From: Echiichthys vipera
Lineage: Eukaryota > Chordata > Actinopteri > Perciformes > Trachinidae
Direction of reading: 5' to 3'
Length of the DNA: 64,000 nucleotides
NCBI GenBank assembly: GCA_963691815.1
Contig: OY829651.1
Coordinates: 33,676,504 to 33,740,503, forward strand
The notes under the pieces are model-generated. The model made no database searches. It was not told the DNA's origin and saw nothing but the letters and a program-made list of their open reading frames with translations. The translations under genes and the position numbers were made by a program. Shown piece after piece: positions 10,243 to 20,731 of the stretch (position 1 is its first letter; each line of letters begins with the position of its first letter).

Positions 10243-11035
10243 CAAACTGGTTAACTTTGCCTCATTAAGATCGAAGTAAAAAGTGACAAAATAACTTTTA
10301 TGTATTGTTGCCTAGATGATTATTGATTATTGAATTCTAATATTGGATCATGAAATCAATATTAAAAGGCTATTAAACTAAACTTTGTTATTCCATACTC
10401 TGTCTGCTGGTCAAACTGCCCCATCTCACAATTTGTCTGCTTTAACATTTACAGTTTCCATTTTGTGATTTCTTTAAAATTAACTGACCTTTCACATTAC
10501 ATATAGTCATTTATTAATATAAATTTATGTATTTTTCAATTTTATTTATATTTATTGGCAGTCACAGGACTGTTGTGCTCGTGGACTGACTAAGTATCGT
10601 CCTTTCCTACAGCCCACTACTTTTATTTTGAAATTTCATGTCACCCTGTTATAAAGGGCTTTTAAATTTTTGTTTATTAAAGTTGCATTTACTTTTAGTT
10701 TCCATTAAAACTTTGCAGATGTTTATCTTCACTTAAACATCCAATATTTGATTTTAAATTTTATCTTTGTAATGTCACAATATTCAGGACTAAATCAACT
10801 GTAAGATACACTAACTGATGATTATACACTAACTGTGTATAAAGGACTGAGACCTGACTGAGGGGAACTGTATGTTCTTTTTCAAAAAAACGAGAACTTA
10901 TTTTTTCAATAAAGTTAAAAAAAAACGATTTCCTTTAACTTGCTATGTTTTGTGCTTTTTCAAAAAAGTTTAAATAACCTATTAAAAAAAACTATTGCGT
11001 GACTTTGCATAAAGTAAGAAAAAAAAACTATATTT
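10243..11035. other. AT-rich transposon interior, no gene seen
   Basis: No coding, RNA or repeat signature recognised apart from short homopolymers. It belongs to the right arm of the DNA transposon. Confidence 0.4.
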
Positions 11036-11124
11036 TCACTTCTGTCAAGCAAGGGGCTTTGTCAAGTGAGGGACCTGTGTCAAGTGAGGGACTTTGGCTC
11101 CGGGTCTGCAGCTGGATACTATTG
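11036..11124 (-). repeat. Right terminal inverted repeat of the DNA transposon
   Basis: Reverse complement starts CAATAGTATCC and continues through the same CCAGCTGCAGACCCGGAG core as the left end. It is followed directly by the 8-bp duplication GTACTATG (11125-11132). Confidence 0.75.
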
Positions 11125-11403
11125 GTACTATGGGCACTTCTGTTTTTGCACTTTTTGGTCATATTTACTAATATTTATTCACTCCATATTATAATATTAC
11201 AAAACAAACAAAACAAGAACAACTGCACTATATCATGTGAATATGTATATATGTCTATTTCTATTTCTTCCCTTTTTAAATTTAACTTTATTGCTTATTT
11301 TTGCTATTTTTTACCTTATTTTGTAATATTCTGTTGCTGCTGTGACAAAAGAATTTCCCCGTCTGCGGGACATTAAAGGTTTTCTGATTCTGATTCTGAT
11401 TCT
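11125..11403 (+). mobile_element. LINE 3' tail ending in (TGATTC)n, right part
   Basis: Matches 42109-42390 over about 270 bases, including GCGGGACATTAAAGG and the TGATTC repeat end. In both places the tail sits within ERV pol sequence. The DNA transposon entered this copy at GTACTATG. Confidence 0.75.
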
Positions 11404-12191
11404 TATATGCAAGCAATGGTGAACGAGGTGTTAAACCAATGTCAAGTATGTGCTCAAAATAATGTAAAGAATGGTGTGAAATCACCTGTTGGACATATTT
11501 CAGTACCAGAAGGTCCATTTAAACATCTAGTTATGGACTATGTCGATATGATAAAATCAGTTCAAGGCAAAATATACATGCTTGTGATAATTGACAGATT
11601 CAGCAGATGGGTTGAAGCTACACCATCAAAATACTTGAGCACTGAGACTGTTGTCAAGTTTCTGATAAGAGAAGTAATCCCGCAATTCGGGATTCCATCA
11701 GAAATCAGCTGTGACAATGGGTCTGTGTTAGTGCAGAAAGTTGTTAAAGGTATCCTACAACAGTTCAGAATCAAACAACGTTAAGGAGCAGTGTATCATC
11801 CGCAAAGCCAAGGAATGGTTGAGTGGGTTAATTGAACCCTGGAGGCTAAGCTGAACTGGGTAGATGCTTTGCCACTAGCACTAATGAGCTATCGCATGCA
11901 AACGCATAGAATAACGCATTTAACAACGCATGAAATGGTCGACCTATGCCAACACTGCAGCTAAAAGGGCCTTTTAAAGGACCACCGCTTGAAAAATTGC
12001 AAAATGAGCTGAAAGCATATATGAAATATCTAACTATGATCCATAGAACTAACTACACACAGGAAAGAGCACGAGATGAGAGCCTGGAGCAGAAGGGGGA
12101 GTGGCCAGTGAAACCAGGAGACTTGGTGTGGATCAAGGTGTTCCTTCGATCTAGAGAGTTTCCTCAGGGAGCACCACGTGGTATCATCTGA
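11404..12191 (+). pseudogene. ERV2 integrase remnant
   Basis: The frame 11407-11784 begins with the zinc-finger C-x-x-C part (Q-C-Q-V-C) and runs through the core: M-D-Y-V-D as first Asp region, I-D-R-F-S-R-W-V-E-A and C-D-N-G as second Asp. A stop near 11782 and frame changes follow. Further reading gives Y-H-P-Q-S-Q-G, an L-P-L-A-L-M-S-Y-R stretch and a C-terminal P-G-D-L-V-W-I-K motif (about 12115-12150). This is the class-I retrovirus (murine leukaemia-like) integrase layout. It is non-functional. The upstream pol is missing, replaced by the LINE tail and the transposon. Confidence 0.75.
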
Positions 12192-13259
12192 ACCACTGCA
12201 CAAAAACAAAAATCAAGGATGAAGGGAACCCAACGGCAGAAGTGGGAGATGAGAAATGTGGTAAAACTGACTCTGACATTCCTGTGTGTTCAGAGGTGGA
12301 TGACTGTGGAGAGCAGAACCGTGCAGAGCCAGGTACCAATAAGCGAGATTCCACAGAAAGGAGTCGGAGAAGAGGAAAAGGCGATCCATCCCCACAAAGG
12401 GATCCACCAGTCTAACACAGATGAGTATGATGCAAAATTCAACACTCTGTGCCACCTGCCAGCATTGTCAGATAGATGCTCAAATGGATTTGTACATTTA
12501 TTTCTAACACAGGAAAGCATAAAAATGTGAAAGAAAAGGCAGAGCCATACAGCATGGATTTGGGAAAATAAAATAATACTTCCAGAACAAGTTACAAGGC
12601 CAGAGGTACCAGAGAAGTTAGAACGGAACAAACTACATAGGACAGAGGTGGTAACAGGAGGGAGATTAAGACTACACATCCCTGCACAAGAACAAACATG
12701 TTTGGTAGAAAGAAGAGAGGTGACGATTTCAGGAATCCTCAAAGATGAAAGTAGGCAAGTTATATGTGGGTTGATAAGTTAGGATCGTCAGTGTGGGACT
12801 ATGGGGCAGTAAAATGTGTGCTGGTTGTAAGAGAGGCGTTGTGTGGATGGATAATGGAAGTAGATAATGCTAGACACAAATGAGAAGAAGTCTTATGGAG
12901 GAAAGGGAAGTGTATTTGGATGTTGTAGGACAACAACGAGGAATTCCATACAAATTTAAGGCCTGAGATGAGATTAAAGCTACAAACAAATTGAAGGGGC
13001 TGCAGGGCTAAATGACAAAAAATGCTGGCCGAGATGCACAAGAGTGGAGAGGACTAGAAGCAATAGCAGGAGAGTGGGGAGCGTTATGTATAAAAGCTAT
13101 TGCGATCATTTTCATAGTGTTAATTATTGTAGCATCCCTACACTGTTGCATCATACCCATACTGAAAAGGTGGATCCAGGGAATGTTGTATAAGCGGGCA
13201 GTGGAGGATAGAAATGGCTTAACTGGAGTTGGTTAACTGAACCACTACCCAGGGCAAAT
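12192..13259 (+). pseudogene. ERV2 env-like remnant with transmembrane segment
   Basis: Only pieces are readable: an open stretch 12219-12530 and a frame 13012-13236 whose residues about 25-47 form a strong hydrophobic span followed by basic residues (I-L-K-R), as in the transmembrane anchor of a retroviral envelope. Position directly after integrase supports env. Surface-unit motifs and a complete frame are absent. This is annotated only as a decayed fragment. Confidence 0.45.
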
Positions 13260-13685
13260 TAACAATGGAATGTCTACATGGTTTGTGATTCTTTCTTTTT
13301 CTCTTTTAGAGCAGTAAGGAGGATCATGAAATGGAAATAAACTGAGAGAGGGCTCATCAGGACTGTGCCATGAGACATCCTCTCAAGCTGACATATTGTC
13401 GACGACTTCAAAGACTGATGATTGACGATGCCGTCACATGCACCCGCATATTAACCCACATATTATTCCATTATTTTTATGAAGGTTCATGAATTTCATA
13501 TGTGTATGCTATCCAATATTAGAGTGTAAGTGGCATTATAAAAGTTACATCATAATCCTACACCAGAGAATACTTACAGGTTTTATGGTAATAAGACAAT
13601 CAAGGTAAATCACATATAGTGATTTCAGGAGGGATATGGTATGGTGGATGTAAACACTCAGAGTTTAGATGGTGATAATCGCCAG
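13260..13685. other. Unassigned; possibly ERV2 3' region
   Basis: A pyrimidine tract ending in TTTTAG at about 13310 looks like a splice acceptor, but no coding follows. No LTR could be identified. Nothing else recognised. Confidence 0.3.
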
Positions 13686-15117
13686 GGGCCGTATTCCTAA
13701 AGATTCTTAGTGCAAAGAGTTGCTCCTAGTGGCCAAATTCTAAGAAAATTCTTAGAATCGTGATGTTTTCTTAGAATTTCCCCTAAAAGTGAAGAGTAGA
13801 TCCCAGTAAAGATAAAAGCTATTCCTAAAGAATCTTAGCTCTTAAGAGAGCTCTTAAGGTGAGATCTGTTAAGAGCAGGGGAGAGGACTTTTAAGCGGCT
13901 TAGGAGTTCCCTAAGCAGAGGACAGAATGGCGGACGGAAGAGGCTGGAGAGATATTCTCCAAACACTGGATGACACTGAATTAATGAAATGCTACAGATT
14001 GGATCGTGCAGGAATCATGTTTGTGGTTGATCTCATTTGAGATGCACTTACTTTTCCAACCCAACGCCACAATGCAATACCACCCAAAATGAAAGTCATC
14101 ACAACACAGGAATTTTGCAACAGGGAAAATGCAACAATGCAGCAGTGATGACTTGGGTCTGTCACAACCCTCCATCAGCGGGGTCCTCAACCAAACACTG
14201 ACAGCATTGTCACAACCTCATATTGTGACACAATTTGTTTCAGTTCCACTGGATGCCCGCACTTTACAAGCTCACAAAAGGGCATTTATGGACATCGCAG
14301 GATTCCCCGGTGTTTTGGGTGTAATCGATGGGACACATGTTCGAATAATTGCACTGTCAAAAGATGAAGCCGTCTTTGTGAACAGTAAGAGATTTCACAG
14401 CATCAATGTTCAACTTCTTTTCAATGCTGACAATAAGATTTTGGACATTGTTGCTAAATGGCCAGGCTCAACACATGAAGCCAGAATGCTTTCTGAGAGT
14501 GGCCTCAGACAGCTTTTCGAGGGACATTATGTGCCAGCCAATTGCCACTTGTTAGGGGACAGTGGCTACCCGTGCAAACCATGGCTCCTGACACCTTACC
14601 TCCAACCACGCCAAGGGCCGCAACTAAACTACAACAGGTAACCCAAACAATATAGAATTATGCATGGAAATAAAATGTAAACAGCATGTTGGAGTATCCT
14701 AGTAGTTTAAATATTTCCCTCAAAATAATGTACATTTTGATAATGTCTGTAATAACTTGTAGGGCCCATAAGACAACAAGGGCAGTAGTGGAGCGTGGCA
14801 TTGGCCAACTGAAGAGGCGCTTTCATGTTCTCCACTGAGAGGTGCGGCTGACCCCTGATAAAGTCTGCAAAGTCATCATAGCCTGTGCAATACTACACAA
14901 CATTTGCAAGGCTAGACAGATTGCAGAACCTCTTGAGGGTGATGGTGATGAAGACAGCGATGATGATGATGAAGAAAATATTCACTTTCCACAGGGGAAC
15001 TTGGCCCAAAGTGGACTGCCTTACAGAGCCCACTTTACAAATTTACATTTCAGGCAAGTTACAGTATATGCAATTTGAAAACTTGTGACTGCATTGAACT
15101 AATGTACCACATAGTTT
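13686..15117 (+). mobile_element. PIF/Harbinger-like transposon, 3'-truncated
   Basis: It starts with GGGGCCGTATTCCTAAAG, a terminal sequence style seen in fish Harbinger elements, and then has several copies of short TTCTTAG/CTTAAGAG motifs before the transposase gene. The right end is lost where the GC-rich LINE begins at about 15118, so no paired TIR or 3-bp duplication can be shown. Confidence 0.65.
13927..15078 (+). pseudogene. HARBI1-like Harbinger transposase (DDE), two exons, broken
   Basis: Starts at ATG 13927. After 37 codons a TGA interrupts and a short deletion follows. The long frame 14129-14641 then carries D-D-L-G-L-S-Q-P-S-I (helix-turn-helix), G-V-I-D-G-T-H (first catalytic Asp) and L-L-G-D-S-G-Y-P (second Asp). 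A GT...AG intron (14639-14761) separates exon 2, which holds R-A-V-V-E-R-G-I-G-Q-L-K-R-R-F with the catalytic Glu, then another stop, then a C-terminal Asp/Glu-rich tail (14842-15078). The enzyme would cut at TIRs with 3-bp target preference. The companion Myb-like gene is not in this copy. Stops make it inactive. Confidence 0.8.
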
Positions 15118-17376
15118 TACTACACATCACCTACAATAGTTAAATACACCCGGTCATATGCCTTCTCCACAAAGCACATGGAGACTAGGTGGGCATACTC
15201 CCAGGCCCCCTCCAGGATCCTTGCGAGAGTGAAGAGCTGGTCTGTTGTTCCACATCCAGGATGGAATCTGCATTGTTCCTCTTCAATCTGAGGTTCGACT
15301 ATAGGACGAACCCTCTTTTCCAGCACCTTGGAGTAGACTTTACCAGGGAGGCTGAGTAGTTTGATACTCCTGTAATTGGCACACACCCTCTGGTCCCTTT
15401 TTTAAATAGGGGAACCAACACCCCCTGTCTGCCACTCCCATGGCACTGTCCCAGATTTCCACGCAATGTTGAAGAAACTTGTCAACCAAGACAGCCCCTC
15501 CCAACTCAAAGCTTTTAGCATTTCAGGATAAATCTCGTCAATCCCTGGGGCTTTACAACTGTGGAGTTTTTTAATTACCTCAGAGACTTCCGCCAGAGTT
15601 ATTGATAATGATTCCCCACACCCTCTTTTGTAGAGGCAGAGCTGGAGGCTCCAGCTCACCTCTACAAAAGGGGGCATGTTAGTTGGATAAAGGAGTTCCT
15701 CAAAGTGCTCCTTCCACCGCCCGGCTGAGGTCACCAGCGTCCCGTCCATACTGTAAAGAGCCTGGTCGGTTCCCCGTTTCCCCCTTCCTGAGGTGTGGAA
15801 TGGTTTTTCAGAAGCACCTTGGTGCAGCCGGACAGTCCTTCTCCATGACTTCTCCGAACTTCTCCCACACCCGCTGCTTTGCCTCTGACACAGCAGAGGC
15901 TGCAGCCCTTCTGACCCGTCGTTACCTTGCAACTACCTCCGGAGTCTTCTGGGTTAACATATCCCGGAAGGCCTCCTTCTTCAGTCGGAAAGCTTCCCTG
16001 ACCACCGGTGTCCACCACGATGTTCGAGGCTTACCGCCCCTTGAGGCACCTAAGACCTTGAGGCCACAGCTCACCGCTTTAGCTTCAGCAATGGAAGATT
16101 TGAACATTTCCCACTCCGATTCAATGCCCCCAACCTCCACAGGGGTGCCAGAAAAGCTCCGCCGAAGGTGTGAGTTGAATATCTCTCGGACAGGGGCCTC
16201 CTCCAGACGTTCCCAGTTCACCCGCACTACTCGTCCGGAATCTTCCCCCATCCTCTGACCACATCACCAGATGGTGATCAGTTGACAGCTCTGCTCCTCT
16301 CTTCACTCGAGTGTCCAAAACATACGGCCTCAGATCAGATGATACGATCACAAAATCGATCATCGGCCTTTGGCCTAGGGTGCTCTGGTATCACATACAC
16401 TTATGAGCGAACATGGTCTTAGTTATAGACAATCCGTGACTAGCACATAAGTATAATAACAGATGACCGCTCGGATTTAGATCAGGGAGGCTGTTCCTCC
16501 CAATCATGTCTCTCCAGGTGTCTCCATCATTGCCCACGTGGGCGTTGAAGTCTCCCAGCAGTACTATGGAGCCCCATGCAGGACTCCATTCAGGGTCTCC
16601 AAGAAGGCCGAAAACTCTGACTGTTGTTTGTGCATATGCACCGAACAGAAGTTCAGAGTTTTCCCCCCTACCACCCACAGGTGTAAGAAGGCAACCCTCT
16701 CATCCACCGAGGTGAACTCCAACACCGCGGCAATCAGCTGGGGATTTGTGAGTATCCCCTCACCCGAACGGCACCTCACACGCTGGGCAACTCAAGAGAA
16801 AAATAGGGTCCAACCCCTATCCAGGAGTACAGTTCCAGAACCAAGACTGTGTGTGGAGGTAAGCCCCACCAGATCTAACTGGTAGCGCTTCACCCCCTGC
16901 ACAAGCTCCTGCTCCTTCCCCGACAGAGACGTGAAGTTCCGCCTCCCAAGAGCCAGCTTCCGCTGCTCGTGTCTTGTCCGTCGAGGCGTCTCACCTTCAC
17001 TGCCACCCGTGCAGCAGCGCACCCGACCCCAGTAGTTCCTCCTGCGAGTGGTGGGCCCACAGAATGGAGGGGAGGGAGGTGCCACGTCACTTTTTCGGGC
17101 TGTGCCCGGCCAGGCTCTGTGGCAAACCCGGCCCCCAGGCACCATCCGTCTGGGCCTGGCTCCAAACGGGGGCCCCGGGCTTCCTCCGGGTAGGGTCTCT
17201 CTTCCTCTTCCTCGTTTGTGTATAGAGTCTTTGTGAACCATTCTTAGTCCGGTCCCTTGCCTGAGACCACTCTGCCCTGGGAGACCCTACCAGGAGCACT
17301 AGACTCCAGACAACACAGCCCTCAAGCTCACGGGGACACACAAACCTCTCCACCACGATAAGGTGATGGTTCCCGG
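15118..17376 (-). mobile_element. GC-rich fish LINE (I/Nimb-like), 3'-truncated
   Basis: Minus-strand non-LTR element with an apparently complete 5' end: reverse complement from 17376 reads TTATCGTGGTGGAGAGG, then a GC-rich 5' UTR with R/G/P-rich frames, then the endonuclease. The sequence ends inside the RT at 15118, beside the Harbinger copy. Clade label is tentative; the R-V-K-R-G-A-E-L-S-T-D-H-H-L-V block is typical of one abundant fish family. Confidence 0.75.
15120..17170 (-). pseudogene. LINE ORF: endonuclease and N-terminal RT, multiple frame breaks
   Basis: Pieces in 5' to 3' order: 16792-17241 (G-R-R-N-F-T-S-L-S-G-K-E start and Q-L-D-L-V-G-L-T-S-T-H-S-L-G-S-G), 16564-16779, 16391-16678 (L-L-G-D-F-N-A-H-V-G), 16121-16363 (I-D-F-V-I-V-S-S-D-L, then T-D-H-H-L-V), 15922-16251 and 15402-15932 (linker, with K-A-P-G-I-D-E-I at the RT start), 15120-15386 (N-Y-R-S-I and F-V-E-K-A-Y-D-R-V, the first RT catalytic region). 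The YxDD block is absent because of truncation. No intact product is possible. Confidence 0.75.
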
Positions 17377-18460
17377 AAAGGTCTATTCCGGATAATCATG
17401 TTAATTCCAATGGATATAACATCTTTCATACAGATCGCCAAGCGAAAGTCAGTCCCTAATCAATTTGAATTGCTTGTGTTTAAGGTTGAATTCACTAAAG
17501 GTTGTGCTATGACAATAGTAGGATGTTACAGACCTCCATCAGCATCAAAAGATACATTGTCCTCATTATCAGAGTCTTTAGCTAATGACTGCAGTTAGGG
17601 ATATAAAACTTCCTAAACAAAAGCCACGTATTATAACCAAAAGAAATTTTAAATATTTGAATGAGCAATCATTCTTGCATAATCTTTATTTATGTGACTA
17701 GGCAATTTCAGGGTCTGGCATTACAACTATTTTTGGCCAGTCTTATTTTAATTTAATCACTTTTTTTGGATATTACTAATAAGCATGCTCCTCTCAGTGA
17801 CAATCCCTGGTTCACCGGTGAACTTTCTGACAAAATTCAAGAGCAGAATCTTGCATGGACAATTCCAAGTAAGTCTTAAAGTCCATCATATTTGACACAT
17901 TTTCGGTACCTCAGGAATAGATGTTTTTCCTTAATTCTTAAAGCTTAATCTGACTTTTATATCAAGGAAATCTTTGACATAAAAAAGTTTTGGAAGGTTT
18001 TTAAGTCTATGTCTTCTGGCATAAGTAACAATGTGTTTCCACAGGCAATAAAGTTATAAAATGAATTTCTTACAGACAAGACTAACATGCTAACTGCTCT
18101 AAATCAGCATTTTATCAACTCTGGGTTGTTGCTTGAAAAGGAAAGGCCACTAAAAACAACTCTAAACTCTTCAACCAATGAACAAAAGATGCATTTTGAC
18201 TTTAATTTTGCTCCTATTGAAATAAGCGAGGTACGTGAGGCTCTAAAATGGATAAACACTAGGAAACCTGCTAGTCCTGATGGATTAGATCCTCATTTGT
18301 TACATCTCGCTGCTCAGATTATAGCAGAGCCATTGACACATATTTTTAACCTGACCATAGTAAGTGGTAAAATACCTAAAGTCTGCACATGTTGTCCCCC
18401 TTCTGAAAGGTGGGGATCCAACAAACCCTAACAGTTACAGACCTATATCTAAACTCTCGA
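17377..18460 (+). pseudogene. Jockey-superfamily LINE ORF2 fragment
   Basis: The frame 17398-17598 holds an endonuclease piece with C-Y-R-P-P-S-A-S-K. Degenerate reading near 17800 gives D-N-P-W-F-T, the linker after the nuclease. The frame 18087-18431 gives the RT entry with P-A-S-P-D-G-L-D-P-H-L-L, and the shifted continuation has N-S-Y-R-P-I-S-K-L-S. It stops where the tail of a Rex1 copy in the opposite direction begins. Several stops are present. Confidence 0.7.
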
Positions 18461-19161
18461 ATCTTGAATCTTCCAAAATCTTAGCAAGCACTACGATTCG
18501 AGAAGCTTTATTTATCCGGAGGGAAATTATTGTGCAACAGTTTCAATCCAAAGATGGCAAAGGATCAGAGTAACAATAAGCTTAGATAGCTTTATTTCTA
18601 TTTGATTTAACATAAAATAAATCAAACAATTAACTAGATGTCATAGAGTGCAACAGACTTGTGGTTAAACGTAGGTCTATACAACATACAACAATACGCA
18701 CCGTGCAGTTTAGCAGCATATTGAAATAAAATAAGTACAAACTAAATAAGTGGTAAGTGATAAGGAGCGATAAGTGATAACAGTGTTAAAGTGTAGCAGC
18801 ATTTCTTACTGAACTAAGTTACAGTACAACTAAATAGTACAACTAAATAAATTGATGCAGTGATGATATAAAGTGACATTTGCTCAGGACACAATGTCTC
18901 CACTGTTACTTACCTGACTGGGGGTAGATGAATTATAGAGTTTGATGGCCACCGGAAGAAAAGACTTCCTCCGGCGTCAGTGTTACACCGAGGGAGAATG
19001 AGTCTGTGACTGAAGGTGCTTCTGCTTGAGGTCAGCAGCTGGCAGAGAGGGTGAGTGTTGTTGTCCATGATACTGTGCAGTTTAGACAGCATCCTCCTCT
19101 CAGGCACCACCACCAAAGAGTCCAGTTGGACCCCGAGGACGGAGCCAGCCTTCCTGATGAT

Positions 19162-20010
19162 CTAACTGATCTTCTTGGCGTCTGCTGCCCTCAGTCTGCT
19201 GCCCCAGCACACAACAGCAAAGAAGATGGCACTGGCTACCACCGACTGGTAGAACATCCTCAGCATGGTGTTACATACATTGAATGACCGGAGCCTCCTC
19301 AGGAAATAGAGACGACTCTGGCCCTTCTTGTAAACAGCCTCAGTGTTCTTGCACCAGTCCAGTTTGTTATCAAGGTAAACTCCAAGGTATTTGTAATCCT
19401 GGACAACATCAACAGTCACACCGTTGATGGAGATGGATGTGGGGGCAGATTTCCTCCTGCAGAAATCCACCACTAGCTCCTTAGTCTTGGTGGGGCTTAG
19501 AATCAGGTGATTAGCTGCACACCAGTCGACGAAGTCCACAACGCCCCTGTATTCCTCCTCCTTCCCCTTACTGACACAGCCAACAATTGCAGAGTCGTCA
19601 GCAAACTTCTGCAGGTGGCAGGACTCAGAGAGAAGCTGAATGTCTGAGGTGTACAGGGTGAACAGAAAGGGGGAAAGAACAGTTTCCTGTGGAGCCCCAG
19701 TGCTGCTGACCACAGTGTCAGACACTCCGTCCTGCAGTCTGACATACTGTGGTCGACCCGTCAAGTAGTCCGTAATCCAGGAAACCAGGGGAGGGTCCAC
19801 CTGCATCGCCATCAGCTTACTCCCCAGCAGAGCAGGCCGGATAGTATTAAACGCACTGGAGAAGTCCATGAACAAGATTCTCACAGTGGTTACCGGTCTG
19901 TCCAGGTGAGCGCAGGCACGGTGGAGCAGGAAGATGATAGCGTCCTCCACACCTAGTCTCGGCTGGTAAGCAAACTGTAGAGGGTCCAGTGATGAGTGGC
20001 CAGGGGCCAA
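19162..20010 (-). pseudogene. Rex1-A reverse transcriptase
   Basis: The 282-residue frame contains P-L-Q-F-A-Y-Q, M-D-F-S-S-A-F-N-T-I (first catalytic Asp), S-T-G-A-P-Q and F-A-D-D-S-A-I-V (the xADD centre), followed by the thumb motif Y-K-Y-L-G-V-Y-L-D-N-K-L and the C-terminal M-L-R-M-F-Y-Q-S-V-V-A-S-A-I. This is characteristic of fish Rex1/Babar elements. Coding resumes past the stop towards 18900. The endonuclease part is lost. Confidence 0.85.
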
Positions 20011-20327
20011 AGAAGTGACAGGACCAGCCTCTCCAGGGACTTCATCAAGTGGGACGTCAGCGCCACCGGTCTGTAGTCTTCAGAGGTGCTGGGACGCACC
20101 TTCTTCTGTACTGGTACCAGGCAGGATGTCTTCCACAGCGCAGGGACCTTCTCTAGATTCAGGCGCAGGTTGAAGATATACTGCAGGACACCACTTAGCT
20201 GGGTCGCACATGCTTTGAGGACCCTTGGGTTGACACCGTCAGGACCAGCTGCCTTGCCTGGGCGGAGTCTTCACAGCTCATTCCTCACCTGCTCTGCAGT
20301 GAAGGTCTGTCTACTGTTTGCGTTTAT

Positions 20328-20420
20328 GGGGGGGGGGGGGTGATGGCGGGGGGGAGGGGACAGGTAGGGCAAAGTCAGGAAGGAATTGAGGCGGAGGGGG
20401 GGGGGGGGGTGTCAGCAGGG
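20328..20420 (+). repeat. G-runs (four or more tracts of G)
   Basis: Two long G homopolymers (20328-20340 and about 20397-20409) with shorter runs between. They come from proline codons of the Rex1-A linker on the other strand. The sequence has the tract spacing of a potential G-quadruplex. Confidence 0.7.
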
Positions 20421-20731
20421 CTGGAGGTTTGTAGGTGGATGGTTGTGGAGGAGCTAGGGGCTGGTCCAGAGCCCTTATTCAGCTTGTTGGCTCGTTCAGT
20501 ACCACCTCCTACTGTCTGGCTACCAGATGGTTTGTAGATAGATACATAGATAGATAGATACTTTATTCATCCCCTCAGGGAAATTCAATGTGTCCCATAG
20601 CTCACAGTACACATAACAATATGTACACCATAAAATAAAATAAAATACATAATACAGTATTAAATGAAGAGATTAAAAAAAAGTGAGGAGATGGAGGGTG
20701 GATTTGGTTGGGCCTGGCACCAGAGCCAGAG

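Larger units (their letters stand above)
3365..11124. mobile_element. DNA transposon with ~89-bp TIRs and 8-bp target duplication, carrying host-gene-like fragments
   Basis: The two ends are inverted copies: 3365-3453 and the reverse complement of 11036-11124 align without gaps with about ten mismatches. The flanks carry a perfect 8-bp direct repeat, GTACTATG. Each TIR contains three spaced copies of a CTTGAC-type motif, as expected of subterminal transposase-binding repeats. Inside lie a decayed multi-exon PWWP3/MUM1-like sequence, an aida-like piece, an L2 LINE (5333 to about 10110) and about 0.9 kb of AT-rich sequence. Without the L2 the element is about 3 kb. No transposase is readable, so it is non-autonomous. 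An 8-bp duplication fits hAT or Zisupton-like superfamilies, but the superfamily is not proven. Confidence 0.7.
18461..20525 (-). mobile_element. Rex1-type LINE, family A (copy 1)
   Basis: Minus strand. The 3' tail is an AATCTTG repeat (18463-18475, and GATTCGAG at 18495), then a 3' UTR shared with 22110-22600, 27060-27486 and 43806-44127, then the RT (19162-20010), then a proline-rich linker whose codons form long G runs on the plus strand (20328-20420). 5'-truncated at about 20525, where family B begins. Confidence 0.85.

Noticed and set aside
12290..12742. Minus-strand ORF over the ERV2 env-like region
   Set aside because: Antisense to ERV2 sequence and without recognisable features.
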